A stretch of DNA of 64,000 bases from Algorimicrobium sediminis (GCF_042684585.1 NZ_JBHULS010000002.1:620001-684000), one strand, 5' to 3'. Positions 33,734 to 42,803 are shown, numbered from the stretch's first letter. Numbers and translations: made by a program. The notes: generated by a model not told the origin, from the letters alone.

Positions 33734-35514
33734 GCAATAAGAAACATATAGACAGAATTTTTCAAGAATCGTTTAAAGATTTTGAAGTGACGCCTAACCC
33801 AAAACTTTGGGAAAATATAAAAAGCGAACTGCCTAGTGCCCCAAAAACTCCTAAAACATCCAAATTATCTTTTTTTTATAAGCTACGTGTTCTAGGTGTA
33901 GCTGCCTTACTTGTGCTGTTTATTAGTATTGGTTACAAAATGGTTACCAGCGGTGTAGAGGAGGTGCCTGTAACAAATTCGGTACATACCAAAACCAAAA
34001 TCTTGCAGCCAATTCCAGACACCAATGCAAGCAACAAGGGTTCCGACCAAGTTTCAAGCGCACCAAGCAGTATGGATAGTGCTTCAAAAGCGGCAGTAAC
34101 TACACAAAAAAACACAAAAACTCCTAGTGGTAATAAACCTATAGTTATACAAAAACAGGAACTAGTTATACCTCCAAAAGCTGTTTTACACAGCAACAAA
34201 CAACAAGTGGTGGCTTCTACAAAATCCGTTTTGGATTCAAATAAAAACGAGGCTTATAACAAGGGGTTGCCTCTTGAAAAAAAACCAACAGAATTGGGTA
34301 GTATGGCAGCTAAAAACACCATAGATAACACACCTTTAGCAACCAACCAAGTTAACAACGAAGCCCTACATGGCGCAACGGGAACGCAAAATACTAAAGA
34401 CAGCACTCCAATAGTTGGACCTTTAAAAAGGGCATACATTGGCACCGGTATGGCTTCTAAACCAACAAAATCGAGCCAAGCAAAGTCTATTAAAACCAGC
34501 ACTGCGAAACGTGCCCAAACCAGTAACCAAAAACCAATAAACACAAATTCGGTAGCTTTTACTATCAACAGCGAGAACCAAAGTAAGCATACGGCAGCTA
34601 ATAAGCAGTCTGCCGTTGCTGCTTCGGCAAATGCTAATCCAGCTGTAAAGCCCGTTTTAGAACCTTACCCTAGCAGGTTACAGCAAGAACACACGTTTGT
34701 TATACCAACACCGGATTCTGTGCAATTGCCATTACAAAGTATTGAAGATGCTATAGCACGGCTTGAAGCGCTTCAAACAAAAACTAATAAGGAATCATTA
34801 AAAAATCGCTGGCAGGTAGCAGCTAACTTGGCGCCGGTTTATTACAATACAATGGGTAAGGGATCGCATATAGATGCGGAGTTTGTATCTAATTCTAAAA
34901 GTGGCGAAACCAATACCAGTTACGGCGTTCGTGTTGCCTACAATATAACTAAAAAGTTTAGTGTGCGTTCTGGTTTTAATTCATTAAACCTAAGCTACGA
35001 TACAGATAATGTTATTTTATATAACTCACCTAGTACCACAAATCCAAATCTGGAAAATCCGTTGCGTAATATTACACTTGTCACAGGCAGTACTACCTTA
35101 AGTGCTTTTAGCGGTGAAAATTTAGGATTCCAACAAATAAACAACGAATTGTTTAACGCCGCCATAAGTCAGCGATTAAGCTATTACGAAGTTCCTGTGG
35201 AGATGGCGTACAAACTTGTAAACAATCGTTTTGGTGTACACCTTATTGGTGGTGTAAGTACCTTCTTTTTAAACACTAATGAAGTTTATTCGGAATTCGA
35301 TTCGTATAAAACGTATATGGGAGAAGCCAACAATATTAATAGTGTAAGTTTTAGCACCAATGTAGGTCTTGGCTTAAACTATAAATTTACAAACACCTTT
35401 CAGTTTAATTTTGAACCCACTTTTAAATACCATGTAAATGGCTATAAAAATACTGCTGGTAATTTTAGGCCCTATATAATAGGTGTTTATACGGGGTTTA
35501 GTTATCAGTTTTAA
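33730..35514 (+). CDS. Membrane-anchored protein: anti-sigma-like N-terminus fused to an outer-membrane beta-barrel-like domain
   Basis: A 594-residue protein. Residues 1-55 are cytoplasmic (a DRIFQESFKDFEVTPNPKLW segment common at the start of such proteins), a transmembrane helix lies at about 58-76, residues 80-330 are a long Thr/Asn/Lys/Pro-rich low-complexity linker, and the last 230 residues look like a small porin-type beta-barrel (alternating strands, ending GVYTGFSYQF). It is translationally coupled to the sigma factor. The plan suggests a single chain linking the inner membrane, periplasm and outer membrane, possibly a sigma-regulating envelope sensor. That function is inferred. Confidence 0.8.
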   Translation: MSNKKHIDRIFQESFKDFEVTPNPKLWENIKSELPSAPKTPKTSKLSFFYKLRVLGVAALLVLFISIGYKMVTSGVEEVPVTNSVHTKTKILQPIPDTNASNKGSDQVSSAPSSMDSASKAAVTTQKNTKTPSGNKPIVIQKQELVIPPKAVLHSNKQQVVASTKSVLDSNKNEAYNKGLPLEKKPTELGSMAAKNTIDNTPLATNQVNNEALHGATGTQNTKDSTPIVGPLKRAYIGTGMASKPTKSSQAKSIKTSTAKRAQTSNQKPINTNSVAFTINSENQSKHTAANKQSAVAASANANPAVKPVLEPYPSRLQQEHTFVIPTPDSVQLPLQSIEDAIARLEALQTKTNKESLKNRWQVAANLAPVYYNTMGKGSHIDAEFVSNSKSGETNTSYGVRVAYNITKKFSVRSGFNSLNLSYDTDNVILYNSPSTTNPNLENPLRNITLVTGSTTLSAFSGENLGFQQINNELFNAAISQRLSYYEVPVEMAYKLVNNRFGVHLIGGVSTFFLNTNEVYSEFDSYKTYMGEANNINSVSFSTNVGLGLNYKFTNTFQFNFEPTFKYHVNGYKNTAGNFRPYIIGVYTGFSYQF

Positions 35515-35564
35515 TGTTTAGTTAGATTGGTGTTGTTATATTTTTAAGCAACACAATATGTAAG

Positions 35565-35597
35565 AAAGCTGCTCTGTGCCAAGAGCGGCTTTTTTTA
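35565..35597 (+). terminator. Terminator after the sigma/anti-sigma operon
   Basis: AAAGCTGCTCT pairs with AGAGCGGCTTT (one G-T pair), followed by a T-tract that reaches the stop of plsC on the other strand. It can serve both convergent genes. Confidence 0.75.
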
Positions 35598-36326
35598 ATT
35601 GGTTTGTAATGCGTTTAAAATGAGTAAGCGTGTTTGTTTATTAAGCATTTTGGTATCCGAAATTTGGAGTCCTTTGGTAGGAATAAACGGAAAACCAATG
35701 GCGCGCATTTTACCCGGACTTCCGCTAAAAAAAGTAAAGGGAAACCGTTTCTTGTTGTCTAAAAACACTAACGGAACTATAGGGATTTGATGATTAATAG
35801 CTAGCCTAAAAGCACCATCTTTAAAGTCGTCTAAAATAACATGCTCATTGGGTACACCGCCCTCTGGAAAGATACAAATACTCAATCCCTGTTTTAAACG
35901 GCGCTGCGCTCTTAAAAAAACGGCTTTTCTGCTTTTTTCAGAACTTCTATCTACCAAAATACACGTACGCTTATAAAAGAAACCGAATAACGGAATTTTA
36001 GCCAATTCTTTCTTACCAACAAATACAAACGGATTTTTAGAAACAACCAGCATGAGCATAATATCAGCCATGGAGGTGTGATTGGCAATAAACATATAAC
36101 TAGCTTTTCGTTTTGGCTTTTCGGCTAAAGAAATGTGCGTTTTAAACCCCATGCCAATTAAAATAAAACGTGCCCAAAAACGCGCTAGCTTATAAAAAAA
36201 AGGATACCAAGCTTCCTTTAAAATAGAAATTAAAAGCAAGGGCAATAAGCCAATAATAGGAAGGGCAACTAGCACATAAAACCAAATGCGATAAAATAGC
36301 CAGAATATGTATTTAAAAACGCTCAT
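35595..36326 (-). CDS. plsC: 1-acyl-sn-glycerol-3-phosphate acyltransferase
   Basis: A 243-residue membrane-associated acyltransferase that makes phosphatidic acid. The catalytic H-x4-D motif is NHTSMADIMLM, and the substrate-binding motif is FPEGGVPNEHVILDDFK. An N-terminal membrane helix precedes the domain. The ATG at 36326 (MSVFKYIFW) is preferred over 36335. It is divergent from trpS. Confidence 0.9.
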   Translation of the reverse strand: MSVFKYIFWLFYRIWFYVLVALPIIGLLPLLLISILKEAWYPFFYKLARFWARFILIGMGFKTHISLAEKPKRKASYMFIANHTSMADIMLMLVVSKNPFVFVGKKELAKIPLFGFFYKRTCILVDRSSEKSRKAVFLRAQRRLKQGLSICIFPEGGVPNEHVILDDFKDGAFRLAINHQIPIVPLVFLDNKKRFPFTFFSGSPGKMRAIGFPFIPTKGLQISDTKMLNKQTRLLILNALQTN

Positions 36327-36350
36327 AAGCACCAAAACTACTTAAATTAA

Positions 36351-36381
36351 TTGAGCTTTTATGCTAAAAAAATTACCTTTG
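36351..36381 (+). promoter_or_regulatory. Promoter of trpS
   Basis: TTG at 36351-36353 and TACCTTTG at 36374-36381, separated by 20 bases, match both elements of the Bacteroidota primary promoter. Confidence 0.7.
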
Positions 36382-36432
36382 ACATATTAAAACAAATTTG
36401 AACTTAAAACAAGATTCCCATTTCCATGGGAA

Positions 36433-37407
36433 ATGAGCATGGCAAGAATACTAACAGGCATACAAAGCACAGGAACACCGCATTTAGGTAATATTTTAGG
36501 CGCTATTTTACCAGCAATAAACATGGCAAATAAACCAGAAAACGATTCGTTTTTATTTATTGCTAATTTGCATACGCTTACACAAATTAAAGACGCAGAA
36601 CAATTAAGGCATAATACCTATTCAACGGCCGCCACGTGGTTAGCTTTTGGGTTGGATATAGAAAAAACGGTATTTTACAGACAAAGTGATGTGCCTCAAG
36701 TGACCGAATTAACCTGGTACTTAAGTTGTTTTTTTCCTTACCAACGCTTAACGTTAGCGCATAGTTTTAAGGACAAAGCCGACAGACTAGAGGATGTAAA
36801 TGCAGGGTTATTTAACTACCCTATGCTTATGGCTGCGGATATTTTAGCTTATGATGCTGAAATTATTCCTGTAGGAAAAGATCAGCTACAACATATAGAA
36901 ATCACACGTGATGTGGCATCTCGTTTTCATGCCCAAATGGGAGAAACATTTGTGTTACCAACCGGAAAAGTTGCAGACAACACCATGTTAATTCCTGGAA
37001 CAGATGGTGAAAAGATGAGTAAAAGTCGCGGCAATTTTATCAATATTTTTCTAGATGATAAAAAACTCCGTAAGCAAATCATGTCCATCCAAACAGATAG
37101 TACCGCTCTCGAGGACCCTAAAGATTGGGCAACTTGTAACTGTTTTGCACTATATAATTTATTAGCTTCTGATGATGAGATTACTGCTATGAAATCCAAT
37201 TACGAAGCGGGCAATTATGGTTATGGCCATGCCAAGCAAGCTTTGTTCGAGCTGATTGTAGAAAAATTTGCAGAACCTCGTGAACGCTACCACCATTATA
37301 TGAATAACCTCCACGAAATTGATGACGCTTTAAAAGTTGGTGCTGAAAAAGCAAGCAAGGTTGCCGATGTGGTTATTGCAAGAGTTAGAGAGAAGGTTGG
37401 GTATTAA
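36433..37407 (+). CDS. trpS: Tryptophan--tRNA ligase
   Basis: A 324-residue class I aminoacyl-tRNA synthetase charging tRNA-Trp. HIGH-type motif TGTPHLGNILGA and KMSKS motif DGEKMSKSRGNF are intact. An internal ATG at 36439 (MARILTG) may be the true start. The gene forms the left border of the accessory island: a diverged copy of its last 66 codons stands at 47515-47712, at the other end of the island. Confidence 0.95.
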   Translation: MSMARILTGIQSTGTPHLGNILGAILPAINMANKPENDSFLFIANLHTLTQIKDAEQLRHNTYSTAATWLAFGLDIEKTVFYRQSDVPQVTELTWYLSCFFPYQRLTLAHSFKDKADRLEDVNAGLFNYPMLMAADILAYDAEIIPVGKDQLQHIEITRDVASRFHAQMGETFVLPTGKVADNTMLIPGTDGEKMSKSRGNFINIFLDDKKLRKQIMSIQTDSTALEDPKDWATCNCFALYNLLASDDEITAMKSNYEAGNYGYGHAKQALFELIVEKFAEPRERYHHYMNNLHEIDDALKVGAEKASKVADVVIARVREKVGY

Positions 37408-37413
37408 TTTTAT

Positions 37414-37446
37414 AAACTAAACAGCCCGATTGGGTGGTTTAGTTTT
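37414..37446. terminator. Terminator between trpS and cassette A
   Basis: AAACTAAAC (37414-37422) pairs with GTTTAGTTT (37437-37445); A- and T-rich edges on both sides serve the convergent trpS (+) and cassette A (-). Confidence 0.65.
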
Positions 37447-37447
37447 A

Positions 37448-38176
37448 TTATGCACAACTTAAATTATCAATATCATCAATAACCCATTTACCTTTTACAT
37501 TTCTCACAAAAACTTGGTAACTACAGCCACAGAGTTTCCCGCAATTAAAACCTACATTTATAAATCCATAAGTTTTATCTTTATTGAAATAAACTTGGTA
37601 AAGATAAAGCATCCCAGAAAATTGATGTAAATGTCTATCTTCCTTGTTCGGGTACTTTTCCCATTCCTTAAATCTTAATTCATCTAAAGATTCAGAGTAT
37701 TCTGATTTATATTTTAATATATAGCTGTCGGGCATATCTATTTTAGATAAATCTAATTTAAAAGACGGCTTAAATTCTAAAGTTTCTATAAATTGAGAAT
37801 TTCTTAAATTAGAATATCGTTTTAGATCTTCTTTGGAATACCCTTTTACAGAATCAGAAACTATTACAATTAAAGGAGCGAAATTTGTTGTTTCCAAATA
37901 TTTACTATGATTTTCACGGTATTGATTAAATACCTCATCCATCTCTTCTTTGTTTTTATATTCTCGAGTATATTCCTTATTAAAAGTATCATTAGGATTA
38001 GGTGGCGGAGGCGGAGGTGCCATCATTTTCCTAAAGTCTTGAAAGGTTTTTTCAATCAGTTCTGGGAAAATATCCTCAAATACTTGTTGCTCAATATTTG
38101 ATTTATTTGTCTTATTACAACTTGATAATGTAATAAGTGCAAGTGTAAACAAAAAATATATTTTGATTTTAAACAT
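37448..38176 (-). CDS. Lipoprotein partner of zincin cassette A
   Basis: A 242-residue lipoprotein: signal with lipobox ending LSSC (about residue 20), a Pro-rich spot (APPPPPPNPND), a mostly alpha-helical charged middle, and a C-terminal part with cysteines (FNCGKLCGCSYQV). It begins 25 bases after the stop of the large cassette A gene on the same strand. By position it corresponds to the partner genes in cassettes B, C and D but shows no clear similarity to them. An immunity or chaperone role is an inference from position only. Confidence 0.65.
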   Translation of the reverse strand: MFKIKIYFLFTLALITLSSCNKTNKSNIEQQVFEDIFPELIEKTFQDFRKMMAPPPPPPNPNDTFNKEYTREYKNKEEMDEVFNQYRENHSKYLETTNFAPLIVIVSDSVKGYSKEDLKRYSNLRNSQFIETLEFKPSFKLDLSKIDMPDSYILKYKSEYSESLDELRFKEWEKYPNKEDRHLHQFSGMLYLYQVYFNKDKTYGFINVGFNCGKLCGCSYQVFVRNVKGKWVIDDIDNLSCA

Positions 38177-38201
38177 ACTATTATTTTAATTTAGATTAAA
38201 A

Positions 38202-39779
38202 TTATTCATCACAACTATTTATATGATTACCTGAATACACTATACTGCTCAAAACCAAAAACTCTCCGAACTCTTGATTTGAAATATAGCCTGCTGCAAC
38301 ACCGTAACTACTTAATCCCTCCCAAGAAAAGCCCTTGTAATGTTCTATTGATTGTGCATTCTGATCAAATTCGCGTATACCTTGCGCTATATTATCTATA
38401 TAATGTGCTGCCATATAATTATGTTCAGCAGCAGTAGCAGTATCATTTTGATTACCATTATTATAAAAGTTCCATAATTTTAAATACCAATTAAATAAGT
38501 TCTGTGGCATTGGGTTAGGGCCTTGATTATCCGCAATAAATATCCTATGCAATTCCGCATGAATCGTTTCATGCATGATAATACTTGCTAAATCAATAGC
38601 ATTTCCATTTACATAATCTGGATCTGTCTTTATATAAATTAATCCTGTATCTTCTGGCATTGGAGTATGTGCTGGACTATTTGATGGGGAATCCGCAACC
38701 ATAAAAACAATTCTAAATTCACTATCATTATTTGTAAATGCTTCTGAAACAGTTTTGAATAAATTATTTCCTTCACTTATAAGTTCATCCAAAACGGATT
38801 CAGCTTTGGGGCCTATGAATGAAGGGTGTTTGATAATTTCATTTTCAAAATCCACTAAACCACCTTCATCTATTGCTTCAATAGCTTCTATCACAAAAGC
38901 CTTCGCTTCCTCACTACAACCATTATGATTCAAATAGTCATTTGCTTGTGTTGCTAAAGATTTACTGTTTTGTAATTCAGTAATCATGAGGTTATTTAAA
39001 AACGTGTCATCAGATGTTTCCGAAATTACTACTCCGTTTATACATGCTACAACTTGTTGCCATGGTAAAGGTACTACTGGGGTTGATAATATTGGAGTTT
39101 GAGGTGAGGCTGTACCAGTGGAGCTTCCGCCAGGCGTGTAAGCACCAGTACCATTTGTATTTCCCTCTAGAAAGGTATAACCACTACTTGAACCATTTGG
39201 CCCATCACCTGTATTAGCCCATTCGCAGACTTGAGACTCTAAGACCCAAATCCATACAAACAAGGGTTCTCCTCCCATATTATTACCCTCATTATTAGAT
39301 GTATGTACATGTGTCCATAACTCAACACATGCCAATTCAATGGTAAGGCTTTGGGTGTTATTTGGTGTAAAGGCAACTTCATCAAATACAATAGCTATAT
39401 ATTTTGTAGACAGATTATCTAATCGTTCTGTTTCAAGAACTTCATACTCGGCTTTAGAAAAACCATATTTAACAATATATGCATTATAAGTACCTTGATC
39501 GTTGGATTGAAAAACTAGGTTCTCTAATCTATCATCCTCAAGAAAATCTCTTATCAAAGGAAAACTATATGAATGGTAGCCAGTTATATTGTCTTCAATA
39601 TATTTAACATAATCCGTTTCAATTGTAAAACCATACTCATTATTATAAATTTCTCTGTTAAGTACAGAGTTAGATGGTTCTAGATTAGTAGATTTAGAAC
39701 TAATTTTATTCAGTTTTTTCTTTAAATCAGAATTCGTTTCAAAAAAGTCTTTGTCAACTCTTTTTATGGTATAACGCAA
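38202..39779 (-). CDS. Zincin-like lipoprotein of cassette A, start out of phase
   Basis: A 525-residue open frame (GTG/ATG-type start inside the mature protein; the frame is open back to a lipidation-type Cys codon at 39825-39827). Shared N-terminal domain with NNEYGFTIETDYVKYIED and GYHSYSFPLIRD; a Gly/Ser/Thr-rich linker (about 190-235); the shared middle segment PWQQVVACINGV with ITELQNSKSLATQANDYL; and a C-terminal zincin-like domain with HETIHAELHR (about residue 400). No family recognised beyond the HExxH motif. The promoter-proximal ATG at 39917-39919 is in another frame because of a 10-bp tandem repeat, and an extra T in a T-run (7 instead of 6) causes a second shift. Confidence 0.75.
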   Translation of the reverse strand: MRYTIKRVDKDFFETNSDLKKKLNKISSKSTNLEPSNSVLNREIYNNEYGFTIETDYVKYIEDNITGYHSYSFPLIRDFLEDDRLENLVFQSNDQGTYNAYIVKYGFSKAEYEVLETERLDNLSTKYIAIVFDEVAFTPNNTQSLTIELACVELWTHVHTSNNEGNNMGGEPLFVWIWVLESQVCEWANTGDGPNGSSSGYTFLEGNTNGTGAYTPGGSSTGTASPQTPILSTPVVPLPWQQVVACINGVVISETSDDTFLNNLMITELQNSKSLATQANDYLNHNGCSEEAKAFVIEAIEAIDEGGLVDFENEIIKHPSFIGPKAESVLDELISEGNNLFKTVSEAFTNNDSEFRIVFMVADSPSNSPAHTPMPEDTGLIYIKTDPDYVNGNAIDLASIIMHETIHAELHRIFIADNQGPNPMPQNLFNWYLKLWNFYNNGNQNDTATAAEHNYMAAHYIDNIAQGIREFDQNAQSIEHYKGFSWEGLSSYGVAAGYISNQEFGEFLVLSSIVYSGNHINSCDE

Positions 39780-39888
39780 ATGTGGCGTTCCAATACTGGA
39801 TGGATTAAAACCATCATCTGTTTGACAATTATAAAAAAATAAGGCACGCTGGTAAAATGGTAAACCTTAAAAATATGGGTTTAGCCTT

Positions 39889-39908
39889 GCTCTGTTTTGC
39901 TCTGTTTT
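39889..39908 (-). repeat. 10-bp tandem repeat, two copies, in the cassette A signal peptide
   Basis: GCTCTGTTTT at 39889-39898 and 39899-39908 (plus-strand reading), just inside the start of the lipoprotein reading frame. Unit length 10 means each gain or loss shifts the frame by one. Confidence 0.85.
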
Positions 39909-39945
39909 GTATAATTCATGATAAAAATTTAAGTAGGTTACCCTG

Positions 39946-39992
39946 CAAACCTAAAACTTATATCTAACTTTTATACTACGTATTTCTACGTA
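39946..39992 (-). promoter_or_regulatory. Cassette A promoter with paired TACGTA boxes
   Basis: Minus-strand TAGGTTTG (39946-39953) is a full -7 match, 26 bases before the ATG at 39919. Two TACGTA palindromes at 39977-39982 and 39987-39992 lie one helical turn apart over the -33 region. The same layout occurs in cassettes B, C and D. Confidence 0.65.
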
Positions 39993-40102
39993 ATTTTTGG
40001 GTTTTCGATGAACTGTAATATACGTTTTCAGAAAAATTATAACATACCGAGGAATTAAATTTAGTATAAACTATTTTAAGAGTTGGATAGCAAGAAAGAA
40101 CC

Positions 40103-40294
40103 CATGAAGCCGTTTATACCTTTGTTGCTGTTGATGAAACAGGACGACCAATTCAAGTTCCTGAAATTACACCAGAAACCGATTTAGAAAAAGAACGTTT
40201 TGATGCCGCTTTAAGACGCAAACAACTGCTTTTGGTTTTGGCTGGAAAAATGAAACCGAATGAAGCTACGGAATTAAGGGCTTTGTTTCAGTAG
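40103..40294 (+). pseudogene. 3'-end copy of an acyl-CoA thioesterase gene (fragment a)
   Basis: Translates as HEAVYTFVAVDETGRPIQVP... and ends ...ATELRALFQ, matching the last 63 residues of the thioesterase at 50342-50851. No start codon or upstream part is present. The intact gene is 10 kb away. It is followed by its own terminator and then by the partner gene of cassette B on the opposite strand. Confidence 0.9.
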
Positions 40295-40326
40295 GATTTA
40301 ATCTCTTATATATTATAAAATAAAAT

Positions 40327-40359
40327 AGCCTGAATTTTTAGTTCAGGCTGTTTTTTTTT
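40327..40359. terminator. Terminator between fragment a and cassette B
   Basis: AGCCTGAA (40327-40334) pairs with TTCAGGCT (40342-40349), T-tract after. Near-identical hairpins follow fragments b and c but not the intact thioesterase gene. Confidence 0.8.
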
Positions 40360-40384
40360 AAACTTAAATTTACTTCTTTAAAGG

Positions 40385-40846
40385 TTAATTTTTAATTAAT
40401 GTTTTTCTCTTTCTAATGGAATACAAAAGAAAATCATCGCCTTTAATTTTTCCTTGCCACTTGTATTGCTTATCTACCAAATGCCATTTACCATTCTCTT
40501 TGTAAGCAAAAATTTTGAAAATCAAGTTAAAACTTCTTTGTATATAAGTTACAGTTACAAAATCAGATGAATAATTTATATCTTCTACTGTATAATAATC
40601 CTCATATAATTCTTCAAACATTTTATTTTCAGACCACAACTTAACAGTTTCCTTTTTTAATCCTTTTTCAATACAGTTAGTTCTAAAATTATTTTTTAAA
40701 ACAATGGAATCCCTATCGGCAAGTGCTGGTTTAAATATCAATTCAAGGATTTGCTTCAAGTCATCATTAGGTATTTCACAAAAGGTTTGCGAAAACCCAT
40801 AAGATGTGAAAAAATAAAGTAATAATACGATCAATTTTGATTTCAT
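40385..40846 (-). CDS. Exported partner protein of cassette B
   Basis: A 153-residue protein with a signal peptide about 1-19 (ending YGFSQ). The mature part has two cysteines (FCEIP, TNCIEKG) and an SnoaL/NTF2-like feel: FNLIFKIFAYKENGKWHLVD near the end resembles such small-domain folds. The start overlaps the stop of the cassette B lipoprotein gene by one base, so they are translationally coupled. No family was recognised; an immunity or accessory role is inferred from the coupling. Confidence 0.65.
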   Translation of the reverse strand: MKSKLIVLLLYFFTSYGFSQTFCEIPNDDLKQILELIFKPALADRDSIVLKNNFRTNCIEKGLKKETVKLWSENKMFEELYEDYYTVEDINYSSDFVTVTYIQRSFNLIFKIFAYKENGKWHLVDKQYKWQGKIKGDDFLLYSIRKRKTLIKN

Positions 40847-42162
40847 TAATTACGTTTTTTTAATTTATATCCTTTGAAGTATTCACTTGAATTATTTGGG
40901 TTGAGCATATAATCTCCTATTACATCTAATTCAAAATCATTACCTTCTTCGCCATCATACATATCTCCATTATACAAATAATCCCCCAAATGAGTTACTT
41001 CATGAAGGATAACAATCCCGATAAAAAAATTTAAGGCATCTTCACTTATAGTTGAATTACTCTCCAATTCAGCTGCTAATTCGGTACTCAATAGGATAGT
41101 GTTTTCATCATAGCCAAATTGAGGTCCATAGGCACCCCAACAACATGGCATATCGATTATCATAATTGTTACAGAAGAATCGTTTCCCCATTTTAGAGCA
41201 TTTTTAATTTGTTCATTATTCAAACTACCATATTGATTCAAAGCATTAATAATTAAATTATCTTTAGATAATTTAGGAAATTCCATACTTAAATAAGCTG
41301 TAAGTTTTGGATATTGTTGTTTGTATTGACTAGACAAATCATTGGGGTATTTTACAAATGGGAAAGTGGAAATTACTGAATTTTCCATTAAAGCTTCCAA
41401 AGCCGCAATCACAAAAGCCTGCGCTTCCTCACTACAAGCGTTTTGGCTCAAATACTCATTTGTTTGTGTTGCTAAAGGTTTACTGTCCTGTATTTCAGTA
41501 ATCAGGAGGTTATTTAAAACGGTGTCGTCTAGAGGGTTTGTAATACCATCGCCATTTATACATTTTACAACTTTTTGCCAGGGTAATAGTACTAAAGGAG
41601 TTGTAGCATCATTATTATTTTCAGTCTCATTATCTCCACCACCATTATTAGATGATCCGCCATTGTTATTATTTGGAGGCATATTTTCAGGACCTGGATT
41701 ACCAGGTTCGCCAGTATCTGAACCGCCAGAACTGCCACAGTCACCTATTGTCGCTATAGTATCTTCAGTATAGCCTGGGCAATCGGTTCCATCGGGAAGA
41801 TACCCATCTTGGTGATTCCCATAATAGCAATAAGCATAAACAATTTCCAAACAGACAACAGTTTTATTAAAAATATTGGATATTAATCCAGTATCAGTAA
41901 TTTCATATTTGCTTATTTTATTCTCTAAATTTACAAGAAATCCATTTTCAATATCTAATTTTTCTTGTGCCGTGGTATGGTATGTTACAATAAGCGTTTT
42001 GTAATTTCCGTCTGGTTGTAGAGACAACACTAAATTTTCTATAGAATCTGTTTTTATTGTGCGTTCTATAAGAAAAGTGTAAGAGTGGTAAGTACCGTCT
42101 GTGCTTTCCATATAACTAACATAGTCTGTATTTATAGAAAATCCGTATTCATTAGAAACCAC
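40846..42162 (-). CDS. Zincin-like lipoprotein of cassette B, start out of phase
   Basis: A 438-residue open frame from an internal GTG; the frame stays open to a lipidation-type Cys codon at 42334-42336 preceded by a hydrophobic signal segment, so the mature protein would be about 496 residues. N-terminal domain (NEYGFSINTDYVSYME), Pro/Asn/Gly linker (about 150-185), shared middle LPWQKVVKCINGDG, and a C-terminal domain with HEVTHLGDYLYNG plus acidic residues (EEGNDFELDV), typical of a zinc peptidase. The start expected from the promoter (TTG at 42425-42427) is out of frame because of the 10-bp repeat. The first 185 residues equal those of the cassette D protein. Confidence 0.75.
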   Translation of the reverse strand: MVSNEYGFSINTDYVSYMESTDGTYHSYTFLIERTIKTDSIENLVLSLQPDGNYKTLIVTYHTTAQEKLDIENGFLVNLENKISKYEITDTGLISNIFNKTVVCLEIVYAYCYYGNHQDGYLPDGTDCPGYTEDTIATIGDCGSSGGSDTGEPGNPGPENMPPNNNNGGSSNNGGGDNETENNNDATTPLVLLPWQKVVKCINGDGITNPLDDTVLNNLLITEIQDSKPLATQTNEYLSQNACSEEAQAFVIAALEALMENSVISTFPFVKYPNDLSSQYKQQYPKLTAYLSMEFPKLSKDNLIINALNQYGSLNNEQIKNALKWGNDSSVTIMIIDMPCCWGAYGPQFGYDENTILLSTELAAELESNSTISEDALNFFIGIVILHEVTHLGDYLYNGDMYDGEEGNDFELDVIGDYMLNPNNSSEYFKGYKLKKRN

Positions 42163-42396
42163 CGTTTTGTTTCCAGAATTGCCTTCATGTTTTGTACTTA
42201 ACTTTGAAAGCTTTGAAAGCTTGCTTGTTATTTGGCTGTTAGCTTCAAGCGCTGATTTTCCAATTTTAGAAATCTTAAATCGCGAATGAACTTGGGCTAA
42301 TTCTGGTGCACTGGTAATAACATCATCCTTTTGGCAGTTATAAAAAATAAGGCATGCTAGTAAAATGGTAAACCTTAAAAATATGGGTTTAGCCTT

Positions 42397-42416
42397 GCTC
42401 TGTTTTGCTCTGTTTT
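42397..42416 (-). repeat. 10-bp tandem repeat, two copies, in the cassette B signal peptide
   Basis: GCTCTGTTTT at 42397-42406 and 42407-42416 (plus-strand reading), same position relative to promoter and signal peptide as in cassette A. Confidence 0.85.
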
Positions 42417-42453
42417 GTAAAATTCAAGATAAAAATTTAAGTAGGTTATCCTG

Positions 42454-42500
42454 CAAACCTAAAACTTATATTTTACTTTTATACTACGTAGTTCTACGTA
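42454..42500 (-). promoter_or_regulatory. Cassette B promoter with paired TACGTA boxes
   Basis: Minus-strand TAGGTTTG (42454-42461), with TACGTA at 42485-42490 and 42495-42500. Confidence 0.65.
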
Positions 42501-42613
42501 ATTTTTGGTTTTTCGATGAACGGTAATATACGTTTTCAGAAAAATTATAACATACCGAGGCATTTAATTAAGTATAAACTATTATATTAATTAGATAGCA
42601 AGATCCAGCCAAT

Positions 42614-42742
42614 TAAGCAATTTACACCTTTGTAGCCGTTGATGAAACTGGACACCCAATTCAAGTACCAGAAATTACACCTGAAACCGAATTAGAAAAA
42701 GAACGTTTTGATGCCGCTTTAAGACGTAAACAATTGCCTTAA
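42614..42742 (+). pseudogene. 3'-end copy of an acyl-CoA thioesterase gene (fragment b, internally deleted)
   Basis: Reads YTFVAVDETGHPIQVPEITP and goes on to RRKQLP, then stops. Compared with fragments a and c, about 20 codons are missing, with the join at a short shared AATTG/TTAATATT sequence that continues directly into the terminator region. Confidence 0.85.
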
Positions 42743-42760
42743 TATTTACTAAATAAAAAA

Positions 42761-42792
42761 ACAGCCTGAATTTTTGTTCAGGCTGTTTTTTT
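42761..42792. terminator. Terminator between fragment b and cassette C
   Basis: ACAGCCTGAA (42761-42770) pairs with TTCAGGCTGT (42777-42786), followed by a T-run; same as after fragment c. Confidence 0.8.
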
Positions 42793-42803
42793 ATATAATT
42801 TAA

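Noticed and set aside
33933..34568. Minus-strand open frames opposite the sigma-coupled membrane protein
   Set aside because: Antisense to a Thr/Asn/Lys-rich linker, which naturally leaves the other strand open (Val/Leu/Phe-rich shadow).
41342..41773. A 143-codon plus-strand frame inside cassette B
   Set aside because: Shadow of the cassette B lipoprotein gene, Ser/Pro-rich because of the opposite linker; no promoter or start context.
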